Part shown: one piece after another, positions 1 to 8,996 of the stretch
How the letters are laid out: each line of letters begins with the position of its first letter
Numbering within the stretch: position 1 is the stretch's first letter
NCBI RefSeq assembly: GCF_000316605.1
Contig: NC_019683.1
Location: forward strand, 4,572,036 to 4,636,035
Direction: 5' to 3'
DNA from: [Leptolyngbya] sp. PCC 7376
Lineage (GTDB): Bacteria; Cyanobacteriota; Cyanobacteriia; Cyanobacteriales; MRBY01
Length of the DNA stretch: 64,000 nucleotides
Notes under the pieces: model-generated
What the model was told of the DNA's origin: nothing
What the model saw: only the letters and a program-made list of their open reading frames with translations
Database searches by the model: none
Program-made: the position numbers and the translations under genes

Positions 1-2495
1 TCGGTGAGCTTGGGATCTCCTAGGAGGTTCAGTCCAGAGCGATCAGTCCAGCGCGTATAGTTTAGTCGGCCCGTAATTTGCACAAAGCCGCGTCCTTTGT
101 AGCGAACACCATCACCGGGTTGAGTATTGCCAAGATCACGACGTCCTTCATAGGCTGTGCCACTGGCAAATTCGAGCATCCACTGTCCCAGTCGGGACTC
201 ATGGCGAGCAGTGGCAAGTATATAGGCAATTTGTCCTAAATCAACGACCCCATCCCGTTGACATTCTTCGAGAATGAGGGGAATAGATGATGCAGCGAAA
301 CGGCGCATCCCACTATCTGGTAAAGATGCAATCAGGCGATCGCTGTAGAAAAGTAGAGGGCGAGGCGGTTGATACACACTGACCCACTGCTGAAACAGAC
401 TCATCCAAGATTGCTGACCAACCAAGCCATCAACAATTAAATTACGCTGCTGTTGCAATGTACGCACCGCTTGTTCTGTTCCTGAACCAAAAAAGCCATC
501 AATTACGGCATTCGACGGTAAAATCCCAGCCCGTTGCAACAACAATTGCAAGAGTTTGACATCCTGTCTCAAATTAGGTGCAGAAATACCATCTCCTTTT
601 TGCAACGTTGGATAACTGCGACTACTGGGGTTGGAGGGGATACTCGCCGGTTCGTCGGGGGGAATCGTGACCGACCATTGGGCTGCAGTGGCTTCGAGTT
701 TTGTAATAAATTCTTCGAGGGCGCGCCAAGTGGAAGGACCAACAATACCGTCAGCTACAAGCTTTTGACGAACCTGGAAAAATTTCACACCATTTTCTGT
801 CTGACGTCCAAACTGACCATCAATCACTGCTCCCGCAGGAATAAATAGACCTCGCTGTAACAATGTTTGCAAATAACTCACTGTTTCGCGTAGTTGCGTC
901 GTTTCAATACCAGCTCCTCGTTGCAAAAGAGGCTTCGGAATATTGGGATTAATCTGAGTAACAGGGGGAGGAGTGGTGGGAGTCGGTGTCGGTGAGGGAG
1001 TTGGCGTAGGAGTGGGGGCTACAACTGGGCCGTCATCAGTGGCGGCGATCGCCTTACGAATAGCTTTCCAAGTTGACTCATCCACAACCCCAGTCGCCAA
1101 CAAATCATATTGTCGCTGCACTGCCTTGACCGCATTTTCTGTGCCTTTGCCAAACAGACCATCAACGACACTAGTTTCCGGTAAAAATCTCGCCTGAATC
1201 AATAACGTTTGGAGTTGCTTGACCTCATCAATATATTCCTGAGAATCAATACCATCCCGGTATTGCAAAACAGGCTGCTTGCGCTTTTGCTCCGCCGCCA
1301 ACTGCTCTAATATTTGCCAAGTCTCGACACCAACAATGCCATCAACTTCTTGATCAACAAAGTTTTGGAGAGCCTTTACGGATGTTCTGACATTTTGATC
1401 AAACTCACCATCAATGGTTTCCTCAATCGAGAGGAAACGTGCTTCCTGCAACAATGTCTGCAAACGACGGACATCCTCTTTCTTTTCTGGACTGTCAATA
1501 CCATCGCGATACTTAAGAACTGGATAATCGCTATTCGGAGTCGGAGTGGGTGTTGGGGTTGGAGTCGGCGTTGGACTAGGAGTAACTGGTGGCGGAACCA
1601 CTTCTCCCATATCACGGGCAAGATCTTCCAATTCTTGCCAAGTATTGGGGCCAACAATACCATCCATAAATAAGGCAGAGTCCCTTTGGAAGGCCTTTAC
1701 TGAAGTATCAACATCGGCATCAAATTGACCATCGACTTCAGCATTACGAGAATAGTAACGAGCCTGTTGCAGTAATAACTGTAATCGCTTTACGGCTGGT
1801 TGCTTATCTGGGGAATTCATCCCATCGCCTAATCGCAATACAGGATTTTGAGTTACGGGGACATGTTCAGGAGTCGGCTCTGGAGTCGCAACAGGTACTG
1901 GGACCGGAGTAGGACTCGGTGTTGGGGTGGGTTCTGGAGAAGGTGGATCAATGACAAAGCTAGGGTCATTGCCCGGTGATGGTGAATTGGTTGAGTTTTG
2001 TTGAACGATATCTTCGAGGGTATCCCATGTTTTTGCGCCGACGATACCATCTACCGTCAATTTTTGATCTTTCTGAAATGCTTCAACAGCTCGTTCTGTC
2101 TGCAAGCCAAAAAATCCATCAACTGCTGTTTCGGGAGGAAGAAATCCAGCCTTAATTAAGAGGGTTTGCAAAACTTGGACATCATCACGCAGGGCAACGG
2201 AACCGAAGCCATCGCCAGAACGTAAGGTTGGTTTTTGTTCGAGAAAGAGACGCCGATAAGTTTCGATAGATTCCCATGTCGTCGCGCCAACAATACCGTC
2301 ATTGGTGAGTTTATTAGAAAGTTGGTAGGCTTTAACGGCGGATTCGGTACTCATACCAAATAGACCGTCAACTTGCGCTGTGGAGGGTAAAAAGCCTGCT
2401 TCCTTCAGAAAAGACTGGAGATATTTCACATCATCGCGATCTTGTCGGTTGTCGATGCCACTTCCACGACGGAGGACTGGACGTTGGGTTGCCAT
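1..2495 (-). CDS. Peptidoglycan-binding repeat protein with C-terminal GH19-like hydrolase domain (3' end cut by window)
   Basis: The frame is open from an ATG at 2495 to the window edge with no stop, so 831 codons of a longer gene are visible. Seven copies of a ~75-residue PG_binding_1 repeat can be read, each with a P-x-L-x-x-G-D/x-G-I start, a V-D-G-x-F-G core and a D-G-I-V-G-x-x-T-W end. Linkers rich in Pro-Thr separate some of them. After about residue 730 the sequence changes to a GH19 chitinase/endolysin type: an ATARHESRLGQW stretch, then YKGRGFVQITGR, the usual substrate-cleft signature of that family. It probably binds and cleaves peptidoglycan or a related glycan outside the membrane. 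No classical signal peptide is visible at the N-terminus, which is odd for a wall enzyme. Repeats 3 and 4 have lost the usual second glycine motif (VDGQFD, IDGEFD). The domain call is firm; the substrate is unknown. Confidence 0.85.
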   Translation of the reverse strand, partial: MATQRPVLRRGSGIDNRQDRDDVKYLQSFLKEAGFLPSTAQVDGLFGMSTESAVKAYQLSNKLTNDGIVGATTWESIETYRRLFLEQKPTLRSGDGFGSVALRDDVQVLQTLLIKAGFLPPETAVDGFFGLQTERAVEAFQKDQKLTVDGIVGAKTWDTLEDIVQQNSTNSPSPGNDPSFVIDPPSPEPTPTPSPTPVPVPVATPEPTPEHVPVTQNPVLRLGDGMNSPDKQPAVKRLQLLLQQARYYSRNAEVDGQFDADVDTSVKAFQRDSALFMDGIVGPNTWQELEDLARDMGEVVPPPVTPSPTPTPTPTPTPTPNSDYPVLKYRDGIDSPEKKEDVRRLQTLLQEARFLSIEETIDGEFDQNVRTSVKALQNFVDQEVDGIVGVETWQILEQLAAEQKRKQPVLQYRDGIDSQEYIDEVKQLQTLLIQARFLPETSVVDGLFGKGTENAVKAVQRQYDLLATGVVDESTWKAIRKAIAATDDGPVVAPTPTPTPSPTPTPTTPPPVTQINPNIPKPLLQRGAGIETTQLRETVSYLQTLLQRGLFIPAGAVIDGQFGRQTENGVKFFQVRQKLVADGIVGPSTWRALEEFITKLEATAAQWSVTIPPDEPASIPSNPSSRSYPTLQKGDGISAPNLRQDVKLLQLLLQRAGILPSNAVIDGFFGSGTEQAVRTLQQQRNLIVDGLVGQQSWMSLFQQWVSVYQPPRPLLFYSDRLIASLPDSGMRRFAASSIPLILEECQRDGVVDLGQIAYILATARHESRLGQWMLEFASGTAYEGRRDLGNTQPGDGVRYKGRGFVQITGRLNYTRWTDRSGLNLLGDPKLT

Positions 2496-3014
2496 GGGCT
2501 TTCCTGATTCTGTATGCGTCGGTTTTATCGGTTATATCACTGATTGTATAGTGGCGATCGCCCGGAGATCAGCTTTGTCATCAAATAACACCAAATAGCT
2601 ACTCTATAAATGGTTTTTCGAGGCTAATGGTAATGATTACTCGCTGTTATCGCCAACAATATTTGGACGGAGTCCATTCATTTTTTCTGGATTCTCATCA
2701 TAAAAAAAATATGGAGATTAAGCGATAGAAATGTTATTGCGAAGCTCTAAACCTAGACAATAGCTAAACTATCTCAGAATCACTTGTTAATCTTTAGCAT
2801 CCTATCAAGTATTCACAAAACTATTAACGAACCACAAAACCGGCTAAAACACCTTGAATAAAAGGTGTTCAGCTCATCATCACCTATATTCTATCTATGC
2901 CTTTTTTCTCCTAAAGAACATAGAGAAAAAGAATTATTCTCAATAAGGAGTAGTTATTGCCAAAATCAAGAAGGGCAAGTATTATTGTCAATAAGCAGAA
3001 CTTGTTGAAAAAAT
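2496..3014. other. 519-bp divergent intergenic region upstream of fur
   Basis: This lies between the divergent repeat-protein gene and fur and holds no credible gene. It contains a hairpin with an 8-bp stem at 2848-2869 (aacacctt/aaggtgtt) and a Fur-box-like sequence near 2931-2949. Both divergent promoters must lie here, but I could not place their -10 and -35 elements with confidence. Confidence 0.6.
2931..2949 (+). promoter_or_regulatory. Candidate Fur box upstream of fur
   Basis: The sequence gaattattctcaataagg resembles cyanobacterial FurA sites, which are AT-rich with an ATTCTCAATAA-type core. It lies about 65 bp upstream of the fur start codon, where an autoregulatory site would be expected. 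Assignment is by eye only. Confidence 0.4.
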
Positions 3015-3554
3015 ATGCTGGTACCTTCCTACGATGTTAGTGCGCTAAAAGCTGAGCTAAATTCCAAAGGATGGCGACTTACGCCACAACGAGAAAAAAT
3101 CCTTAATACGTTTCTAAATTTGATCCAGGGAAACCATCTCAGCGCAGAGGATCTGCATATGAGGCTCTTGGAGCAGGGGGAAAAGATCAGTTTGTCTACT
3201 GTGTATCGCAGTGTCAAACTCATGACACGCATGGGAATTTTACGAGAGCTAGAGTTGGCGGAAGGCCATAAGCACTATGAGCTAAATCAATCTCAAGAGC
3301 ATCACCACCACTTAGTCTGTGTGCAATGTAATAAGACGGTGGAATTTGAAGATGTCTCAATTAATAAGCACAGTATTGAACAATGTCAGCAACAAGGGTT
3401 TGAGCTGATCGATTGTCAACTGACCATTACCACCATTTGTCCGGAAGCGCGTCTTATGGGTTGGCCTTCAGCGTTACCCCATGATTGGATGTGTTCTAGG
3501 GTGAAAGCGCAGGAAGAGATTAAGAGAAAGGCTCAGGAAAAGGAAAAAGTGTAA
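3015..3554 (+). CDS. fur: Ferric uptake regulator family protein (Fur)
   Basis: A 179-residue Fur-family repressor. The N-terminal winged helix contains GWRLTPQREKIL and the recognition helix LSTVYRSVKLM. The dimerisation half has the metal site HHHHLVC, a CVQC zinc-type pair and a later CPEA. Only one cysteine of the second usual CxxC pair is present, a pattern I recall from Synechocystis-type Fur. The tail EARLMGWPSALPHDWMCSR also looks like the cyanobacterial Fur branch rather than Zur or PerR, though that sub-assignment rests on memory. Its stop overlaps the start of an iron-type ABC ATPase (TAATG), so the two are probably translationally coupled. It is the likely iron-responsive regulator of the siderophore genes further along the window. 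Confidence 0.85.
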   Translation: MLVPSYDVSALKAELNSKGWRLTPQREKILNTFLNLIQGNHLSAEDLHMRLLEQGEKISLSTVYRSVKLMTRMGILRELELAEGHKHYELNQSQEHHHHLVCVQCNKTVEFEDVSINKHSIEQCQQQGFELIDCQLTITTICPEARLMGWPSALPHDWMCSRVKAQEEIKRKAQEKEKV

Positions 3555-4555
3555 TGCGATCGCCGTTATTGGTCACCCAAGATTTAGCGGTGGGTTACGG
3601 ACGGCGATTACTATTTGAGTCTTTATCGTTATGTTTGCGATCAAACTCTTTTGTTTGTTTGATCGGCGCAAATGGGGCAGGGAAATCCACCCTCTTAAAA
3701 ACGCTATCAGGATTGCGGGAGCCTATAGTTGGCTCCGTTCAATTACAGGGTCAAAATCTACATGAGCTGTCGCCAGAGCAGCGGGCTAAGCAGTTAAGTT
3801 TAGTCCTTACAGATCGTCTTGAACTCGATTGGTTATCTATCGAAGAACTCGTCGGTTTGGGACGGCATCCTTACACTAATTGGCAAGGACGTTTAGGGAA
3901 GGGTGATCATGAAATTGTGCAACAGGCGATCGCCGCAGTTGGTTTAAGCAAGCTCAGTCAGAAATCAATTACACAAATTAGCGATGGTGAACGGCAAAAA
4001 GCGATGATTGCTCGTGCCTTAGCTCAGCAGACAAAACTATTAATCCTAGATGAACCGACGGCCTATCTCGATTTGCCACGACGGGTAGAGGTCATGCAAC
4101 TATTGCGATCGCTATCCCATGCAGAAGGACGAGCGGTTTTAATGTCTACCCATGATTTAGATTTGGCACTACGCAGCGCGGATCAACTGTGGTTAATCAC
4201 CGAGTCAGGAAATTTAATTGTTGGCACACCAGAGGAATTAGTATTACGCGGCGATCTGGGTGAGACGTTTAGCAGCGACACATTTGAGTTCAATCAAGAA
4301 AGTGGCCAATTTCAACTCAACTATCAACGGCGATCGCCTATCCAATTGCACGGAGAAGGTTTAGTTGCCACATGGACAATTCGTGCCTTAGAACGGTTAG
4401 GCTATGCCGTGACGACAGAACCAACTGATTTAGCGTTAGACATTCATCTAAATCCTGAGTGCTGGTCTCTCAAAAATGGCGATCGCACTAACAATTTCCA
4501 TAGCCTTGGCGAACTAAGTGATCATCTGCAAGCTTTACAATATAAAAATTGTTGA
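3554..4555 (+). CDS. ABC transporter ATP-binding protein, FepC/FhuC/FecE type
   Basis: A 333-residue ABC ATPase. Motifs in order: Walker A GANGAGKST, signature ISDGERQ (a variant of LSGGQ), Walker B LLILDEPTAYLD and the H-loop MSTHD. The first ~250 residues match the ferric-siderophore/cobalamin ATPase family. About 80 extra C-terminal residues have no motif I recognise. No permease or binding-protein gene is adjacent, so its membrane partner must lie elsewhere. The one-base overlap with fur suggests co-expression with the iron regulator. Confidence 0.8.
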   Translation: MRSPLLVTQDLAVGYGRRLLFESLSLCLRSNSFVCLIGANGAGKSTLLKTLSGLREPIVGSVQLQGQNLHELSPEQRAKQLSLVLTDRLELDWLSIEELVGLGRHPYTNWQGRLGKGDHEIVQQAIAAVGLSKLSQKSITQISDGERQKAMIARALAQQTKLLILDEPTAYLDLPRRVEVMQLLRSLSHAEGRAVLMSTHDLDLALRSADQLWLITESGNLIVGTPEELVLRGDLGETFSSDTFEFNQESGQFQLNYQRRSPIQLHGEGLVATWTIRALERLGYAVTTEPTDLALDIHLNPECWSLKNGDRTNNFHSLGELSDHLQALQYKNC

Positions 4556-4566
4556 CCACAGCAGAC

Positions 4567-5040
4567 ATGGCAGACATCCGAATCCCAAAAAAAGATATCC
4601 TTGCGCTCAACCTTGAGCCGATCCAAATCTTGGTGAAATCCATTTTGCTGGAAGAGCAACTCGCTGATTCCGAACAAAACTATCGCCTCCTCATCGATTT
4701 CCCCTTAGATGAAAACGATCCCCGCGAACTCTCAGAAATTCCAGAAGTACGCCTTTGGTTCGTCCGTCTCGATGCGCTCTTACCTTGGTTTTTATTTCTG
4801 CTGAACTGGAAAGAAGGTGAACTTGCTCGTTACACCGCGATGTTAGTGCCTCATCAGTTTCACCGCACCGAAGGCATCCAATTTAATCCCGAAGCCCTTG
4901 AAATCTTTGTGATGAACAAAGTATTTTCCCTGAGTGAGACTCTCCCTAATTTTGGGATTCAGCCTCAATCTCGTGTTAAGGCGATCGCCCAAATGCTTGG
5001 CTATGAGCTGGATGACGACTTTTTAAACGCTCTCGTCTAA
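4567..5040 (+). CDS. CRR6-like NDH-1 assembly factor (DUF1817)
   Basis: A protein of about 157 residues from the ATG at 4567. An upstream TTG at 4549 would overlap the previous gene and adds nothing conserved. The core LSEIPEVRLWFVRLDALLPW, then WKEGELARYTAMLVPHQF, then a NPEALEIFVMNKVF stretch is what I recall for CRR6 (chlororespiratory reduction 6). In plants CRR6 is needed to assemble the NdhI-containing arm of the photosynthetic NDH-1 complex. The protein is soluble with no signal or membrane segment. It follows the ABC ATPase closely and may share its transcript, though the functions are unrelated. Confidence 0.7.
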   Translation: MADIRIPKKDILALNLEPIQILVKSILLEEQLADSEQNYRLLIDFPLDENDPRELSEIPEVRLWFVRLDALLPWFLFLLNWKEGELARYTAMLVPHQFHRTEGIQFNPEALEIFVMNKVFSLSETLPNFGIQPQSRVKAIAQMLGYELDDDFLNALV

Positions 5041-5389
5041 GACAAATCACCAAAGATAATTGGAACAAACTCACATCGATGATCATTTTGTCACTGATCA
5101 ATTAAGTATTATCACTGTGGTGTATCCAAAAAAAATTTGATAGATTTACTAGCGAGAAAGAAATTGTTGCTCAAGTCCCAATGTCTCTATATTTAGGTTT
5201 TTGGGGCTTTTTAATGCCTAATTTTAGGATGACACGATAAATTTCCACGGCGATCGCCTTCGATACCTCAGTATTGCCCACCAAAATTCCTGATTATTCC
5301 AAATAAAAACCTCTCCCGGTTCGGAAGAGGTTCATCTTTTTTCTGACTTTATCTAATTCAAAGTTCAGATTGCATTGCAGCGGTAACAA
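5041..5389. other. Convergent intergenic region, 349 bp
   Basis: No gene is seen between CRR6 and the convergent flavoprotein gene. The only recognisable element is the hairpin at 5308-5332. Confidence 0.6.
5308..5332. terminator. Bidirectional Rho-independent terminator
   Basis: Arms AACCTCT and AGAGGTT enclose a GC-rich inner stem. A run ctttttt follows on the plus strand, and ttttta follows when read on the minus strand. It sits between convergent genes and can serve both. Confidence 0.75.
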
Positions 5390-6382
5390 TTAGGCAGAAA
5401 TATTTTCTTCCCATTTGCGAGGCTTTGCAGCACGGCGAATATTACGCCAAATTTGTGTCGCTGCGAGAGTGCCATCAGCAACAGCGATAGAAACCTGATT
5501 TAAACCTTGCTTCAGATCTCCCAGCGCAAAAATCCGATCGTGAGTTGTTTTGCACATATCGTTCGTGACAAGATTTTCACCATTCCACTCCAAGCCATCA
5601 ATGCCTTTGAGATAATGGTTGTGGTAAATCGAACCCATATTAATTAAGCCCGTTGTCGCTTCAACAATTGTGCCATCTTCTAATTCCACACCACTCATTT
5701 TGTGGTTTTCGCCATGGAATTTCGTGATTTTTTGCTCGTAGAGAGGATAGCCATGGGCTGCGAGTTTTGCCTTCATCTCATCGCTCACATCGACTAAACC
5801 GTGGGTTATCACAGAGAGATAAGGTGTGAACCAATTCAGAACGAAAGCCGCATTAATCTGGCCTTCTGTACCGGCAATGACAACGGCCTTCTGATCCCAC
5901 ATATCATAGCCATCACAGATCATGCACACATGAAGCGTGTAGCCTGCATAATCATAGACATTCTGCATATCATCAGTCTTCGGCAAATTATCCATAATGC
6001 CTGAGGCTGCAATGACATATTTACTGCGGAAGACTGGATAGGTGCTGTCCTTACGACCAACTTTGACCTTGACGGCAAAAGTCTCTCCTTCATCGGTTAC
6101 ATCTTCTACGTAACCATTGAGGGTATCTGCACCCCAGTGAAGAGCATCTTTTTTACTTTGTCTGATAATGTCACGGCCAGGTGTTTCGGGATCAAGTCCG
6201 ACATAATTTCGGAGATCCTGCATCCAGAGCGATCGCCCACGGCCTTTTTCGATGACCAGACATTTTAGACCATACCTCGCGAGGTAGATAGCTGCGGATA
6301 AGCCTCCCATTCCACCACCAACAACGATGGCGTCATAAACGGTATCAAGGCGTGATTCTAGATTTTTACTGGAGAGCTTCAT
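5390..6382 (-). CDS. Thioredoxin-reductase-like flavoprotein, DDOR type
   Basis: About 330 residues from the ATG at 6382. An upstream in-frame ATG at 6448 would add a short hydrophobic leader and is less likely. The N-terminal FAD fold reads VVGGGMGGLSAAIYLA, and the redox pair sits in CMICDG, equivalent to CATCDG of thioredoxin reductases. The usual NADPH motifs (GGGxSA and HRRxxxR) are absent: the matching position reads AGTEGQ. Loss of the pyridine-nucleotide site with retention of CxxC matches the diflavin-linked disulfide oxidoreductase (DDOR) family of cyanobacteria. The electron donor is therefore uncertain. A peroxiredoxin gene lies immediately upstream on the same strand, making a redox pairing plausible. 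Confidence 0.75.
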   Translation of the reverse strand: MKLSSKNLESRLDTVYDAIVVGGGMGGLSAAIYLARYGLKCLVIEKGRGRSLWMQDLRNYVGLDPETPGRDIIRQSKKDALHWGADTLNGYVEDVTDEGETFAVKVKVGRKDSTYPVFRSKYVIAASGIMDNLPKTDDMQNVYDYAGYTLHVCMICDGYDMWDQKAVVIAGTEGQINAAFVLNWFTPYLSVITHGLVDVSDEMKAKLAAHGYPLYEQKITKFHGENHKMSGVELEDGTIVEATTGLINMGSIYHNHYLKGIDGLEWNGENLVTNDMCKTTHDRIFALGDLKQGLNQVSIAVADGTLAATQIWRNIRRAAKPRKWEENISA

Positions 6383-6482
6383 CGCACATATCCCCGCGAA
6401 ATAAACAAAAATAGATAGAAAGTAGAGATGATTGTCTCGTAAATGCACGAAAACCGAATAATATCGGCGATCGCCATCTACT

Positions 6483-6517
6483 AAAAAAGCAGGAAGGCTT
6501 TTCCTATACCCTCCTGC
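6483..6517 (-). terminator. Rho-independent terminator of the peroxiredoxin gene
   Basis: On the minus strand a stem of GCAGGAGGG against CCTTCCTGC (one G-U pair) is followed directly by TTTTTT. It lies just after the peroxiredoxin stop codon. Confidence 0.75.
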
Positions 6518-6562
6518 CCTTAAGTCTAAAGAACTTTAATCAGTGACTGTCAGTGTGGAAAA

Positions 6563-7126
6563 CTAGCCAACAAATTCTTTAACGGGAGCAGAAACGCCAG
6601 GAGCAGACTCACCCTTAACATGGGCAAGCATTGTGTCTGCGTCAGAAACCTCGAAAGGATCTGTGGGGCAGTTGTCAGCGAAGTCAGGCTCAACAAACAT
6701 CTTCTCAATTTCGCCGTCATTAACGAGCATAGAGTAGCGCCAAGAACGCATACCGAAACCGAGGTTTGCCTTGTCAACGAGCATACCCATCTTACGAGTG
6801 AACTCACCGTTACCATCGGGAAGAAGGAATACTTTATCAGCACCGATTTCCTTGCCCCACTTGAACATGACGAATGCATCGTTTACAGATACACAAATGA
6901 TTTCGTCAACGCCATTAGCTGCGAATTCGCTGTAGAGTTCTTCGTAACGGGGGAGGTGGTTAGAAGAGCAAGTAGGTGTGAAAGCACCAGGAAGAGAGAA
7001 TACAACAACTTTCTTGCCGCCGAAAATGTCAGCAGTAGTTTTGTCTTCCCAACGGTAAGGGTTAGGACCCTCTACTGATTCGTCGCGTACGCGGGTTTTG
7101 AAAACTACGTCAGGTACTTTAGCCAT
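6563..7126 (-). CDS. Type II peroxiredoxin
   Basis: A 187-residue soluble peroxiredoxin of the Prx5/PrxII class, which reduces peroxides using thioredoxin, glutaredoxin or glutathione. The peroxidatic cysteine lies in [16 protein letters not shown] and the distal part has [12 protein letters not shown]. It is very close to the cyanobacterial type II Prx of the Synechocystis Sll1621 kind. A good ribosome site (AGAGGT) precedes the ATG and a strong terminator follows. The DDOR-like flavoprotein is the next gene downstream. Confidence 0.92.
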   Translation of the reverse strand: MAKVPDVVFKTRVRDESVEGPNPYRWEDKTTADIFGGKKVVVFSLPGAFTPTCSSNHLPRYEELYSEFAANGVDEIICVSVNDAFVMFKWGKEIGADKVFLLPDGNGEFTRKMGMLVDKANLGFGMRSWRYSMLVNDGEIEKMFVEPDFADNCPTDPFEVSDADTMLAHVKGESAPGVSAPVKEFVG

Positions 7127-7308
7127 GTTGACCTCTTTTAATAGTTTGATAACAGTGAAAGATATTTGCTTTCTGTAAACCAGAATAATTCTTATTTAGG
7201 AATAAGTCAACAATAAATCTGTTCGGTTTTTCTGCCAGGGCAAATTATCCCAGAGAAGGCTATGGGCGATCACTGAAAAGAGTCTAAATCGTCTAGCTTA
7301 AGCCGAAT

Positions 7309-8778
7309 TTAGGATATAGGGATTGGAGAGGGTTCGAGAAAATAGGTGTGCATTTTTCCTTTGCCTTTGATATCGATTTCACCACGCTCCTCAAATTGAT
7401 AACGTCCTTTGATGCGTTCATAGGTGGCGGCTGTCACTTGAATTTTGCCCGGTAAACCATGGGATTCCATCCGACTGGCGGTATTGACAGCATCTCCCCA
7501 CAAGTCATAGATGAATTTTTTCTTGCCAATTACTCCCGCAACAACTGGGCCACTATTAATTCCAATGCGGATGTTCAGGTTCATCCCTCTTCTTTCATTG
7601 ATTTTTTTGACGGCTCGTTGCATTGCTAATGCCATTTCGGCGATCGCCACAGCATGGTCTTCGCGAGGTTCTGGCAACCCGGCAGCAACCATATATGCAT
7701 CGCCAATAGTCTTGATTTTTTCTAAATGAAGACTTTCACAGAGATTGTCAAAAGCAGAAAAAATTTCGTTGAGTAAATCAACTAATACCCGAGGAGGATA
7801 GTTTTCAGACAATTGAGTGAAGCCAACAATATCAGCAAAGAGAATGGTTACATCACCAAAACCATCGGCCACAGGTTTACTGCCATCCTTAAGCTGTCTC
7901 GCAATTGTTGGCGGCAAAATATTCAACAGCAGATTCTCAGATTTTTCTTGTTCAAGCTGGAGTTTTTGATTGGCATCGATCAGGTCTCCAGTGCGTTCGA
8001 TAACCTGTAACTCCAAATTCTTTGAAACATTGTTGAGGCGACGAATGGCAATAACTAGGCCGGTTAACCCCAACACAAACAAACTCACTAGCAGTATCGC
8101 CAAACTAGCCAGATTCAAGCGCGTTTGACGGACTAAAGTATCGAGAGGCTGAACAATTTCGACAATGCCCCGCACGTCACCCACTTTCCAATCTTTTCTG
8201 GGAGACTCTGGATGGCTATTGTGGCACTCGACACAACTCGCTTTCATTATGTCGGCTTCGGCATAGCGGAGAGACCAACGATCTGCAAAGGACTCGATAT
8301 TTGAAAAAACTTTGTCGGGATTTTTCTCTAGAAAGGCGATCGCCTCCCGTTCAAATTTATCGCGCGCACCCCCAGTTTCTTCACGCCCGGGAAAGGGATA
8401 GTCACTATAAACTCTTACATTGACGCCTTGTTCGTTTTCACTAATTTTTTCTCCCAACTCAATAAAATAAGTAGCGGGTACGGGGATACCACCTTCAATA
8501 TCTTTATAGTTGTGGGCAACAGTGATCCCAGGGATATCCCGAATACGCCTAACAACATCGTCACTGTAAAGTGTGCGTGCTACTTGAATATTGTGAAGAG
8601 AAATAGCGGCATTCTGACTGGCTTGGGATTCGATGAGTTCACTCGACAATTGCCGAACACTTACGACCGTTAAGGTCGCCCCCACACAAAATAACAGCGT
8701 TAATGCTAAGACGATTTTTTCGGAGAGAAAACGCTGCAACGTGAGTCGGATTTTACGAAGGCTAGGCGATCGCTGCAT
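7309..8778 (-). CDS. Adenylate cyclase with membrane-anchored heme-type (DUF3365) sensor domain, copy 1
   Basis: 489 residues. A transmembrane helix at about 17-40 is followed by an extracytoplasmic domain of the DUF3365/Tll0287-like type carrying one CxxCH heme motif (CVECHNSHP, near residue 182). A second helix lies at about 221-245, then a coiled coil (QKLQLEQEKSENLLLNILP) and a class III cyclase domain from about 300. The cyclase has the metal aspartates (LFADIVGFT), KTIGDAYM with lysine at the purine-specifying position, and YDLWGDAVNTASRM with aspartate at the second one. The Lys/Asp pair points to cAMP, not cGMP. It likely senses a redox or gas signal in the periplasm. A paralog of identical length lies immediately upstream. 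Confidence 0.88.
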   Translation of the reverse strand: MQRSPSLRKIRLTLQRFLSEKIVLALTLLFCVGATLTVVSVRQLSSELIESQASQNAAISLHNIQVARTLYSDDVVRRIRDIPGITVAHNYKDIEGGIPVPATYFIELGEKISENEQGVNVRVYSDYPFPGREETGGARDKFEREAIAFLEKNPDKVFSNIESFADRWSLRYAEADIMKASCVECHNSHPESPRKDWKVGDVRGIVEIVQPLDTLVRQTRLNLASLAILLVSLFVLGLTGLVIAIRRLNNVSKNLELQVIERTGDLIDANQKLQLEQEKSENLLLNILPPTIARQLKDGSKPVADGFGDVTILFADIVGFTQLSENYPPRVLVDLLNEIFSAFDNLCESLHLEKIKTIGDAYMVAAGLPEPREDHAVAIAEMALAMQRAVKKINERRGMNLNIRIGINSGPVVAGVIGKKKFIYDLWGDAVNTASRMESHGLPGKIQVTAATYERIKGRYQFEERGEIDIKGKGKMHTYFLEPSPIPIS

Positions 8779-8996
8779 AAAAAATTTGTCCGTGATGCGT
8801 CTGGGACATTGAGGAGGTTATTAAGACGGTCGTCAAATGCTGATGTATTCTCTCCGTGGAAATCAGCTTCCGTAAAATTTTGGCAATTGGAGATAATTAC
8901 ACATAAATCGAAATGCACTCTTCGATTCTATCGAGTGTGAATAGATAACGGGCGATCGCCTGAGAAACGACATCGAAAAAACCGGAACCGCTTAGC

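Noticed and set aside
973-1197. Val-Gly-rich plus-strand ORF (and a similar one at 1546-1728)
   Set aside because: These are the antisense reading of the Pro-Thr linker codons in the minus-strand repeat protein.
534-2598. Several plus-strand ORFs and one minus-strand ORF across 534-2598
   Set aside because: They lie antisense to, or out of frame with, the continuous minus-strand repeat protein and show no family motifs.
4549-4566. TTG start for the CRR6-like gene
   Set aside because: It would lie inside the previous gene's end and adds non-conserved residues; the ATG at 4567 fits better.
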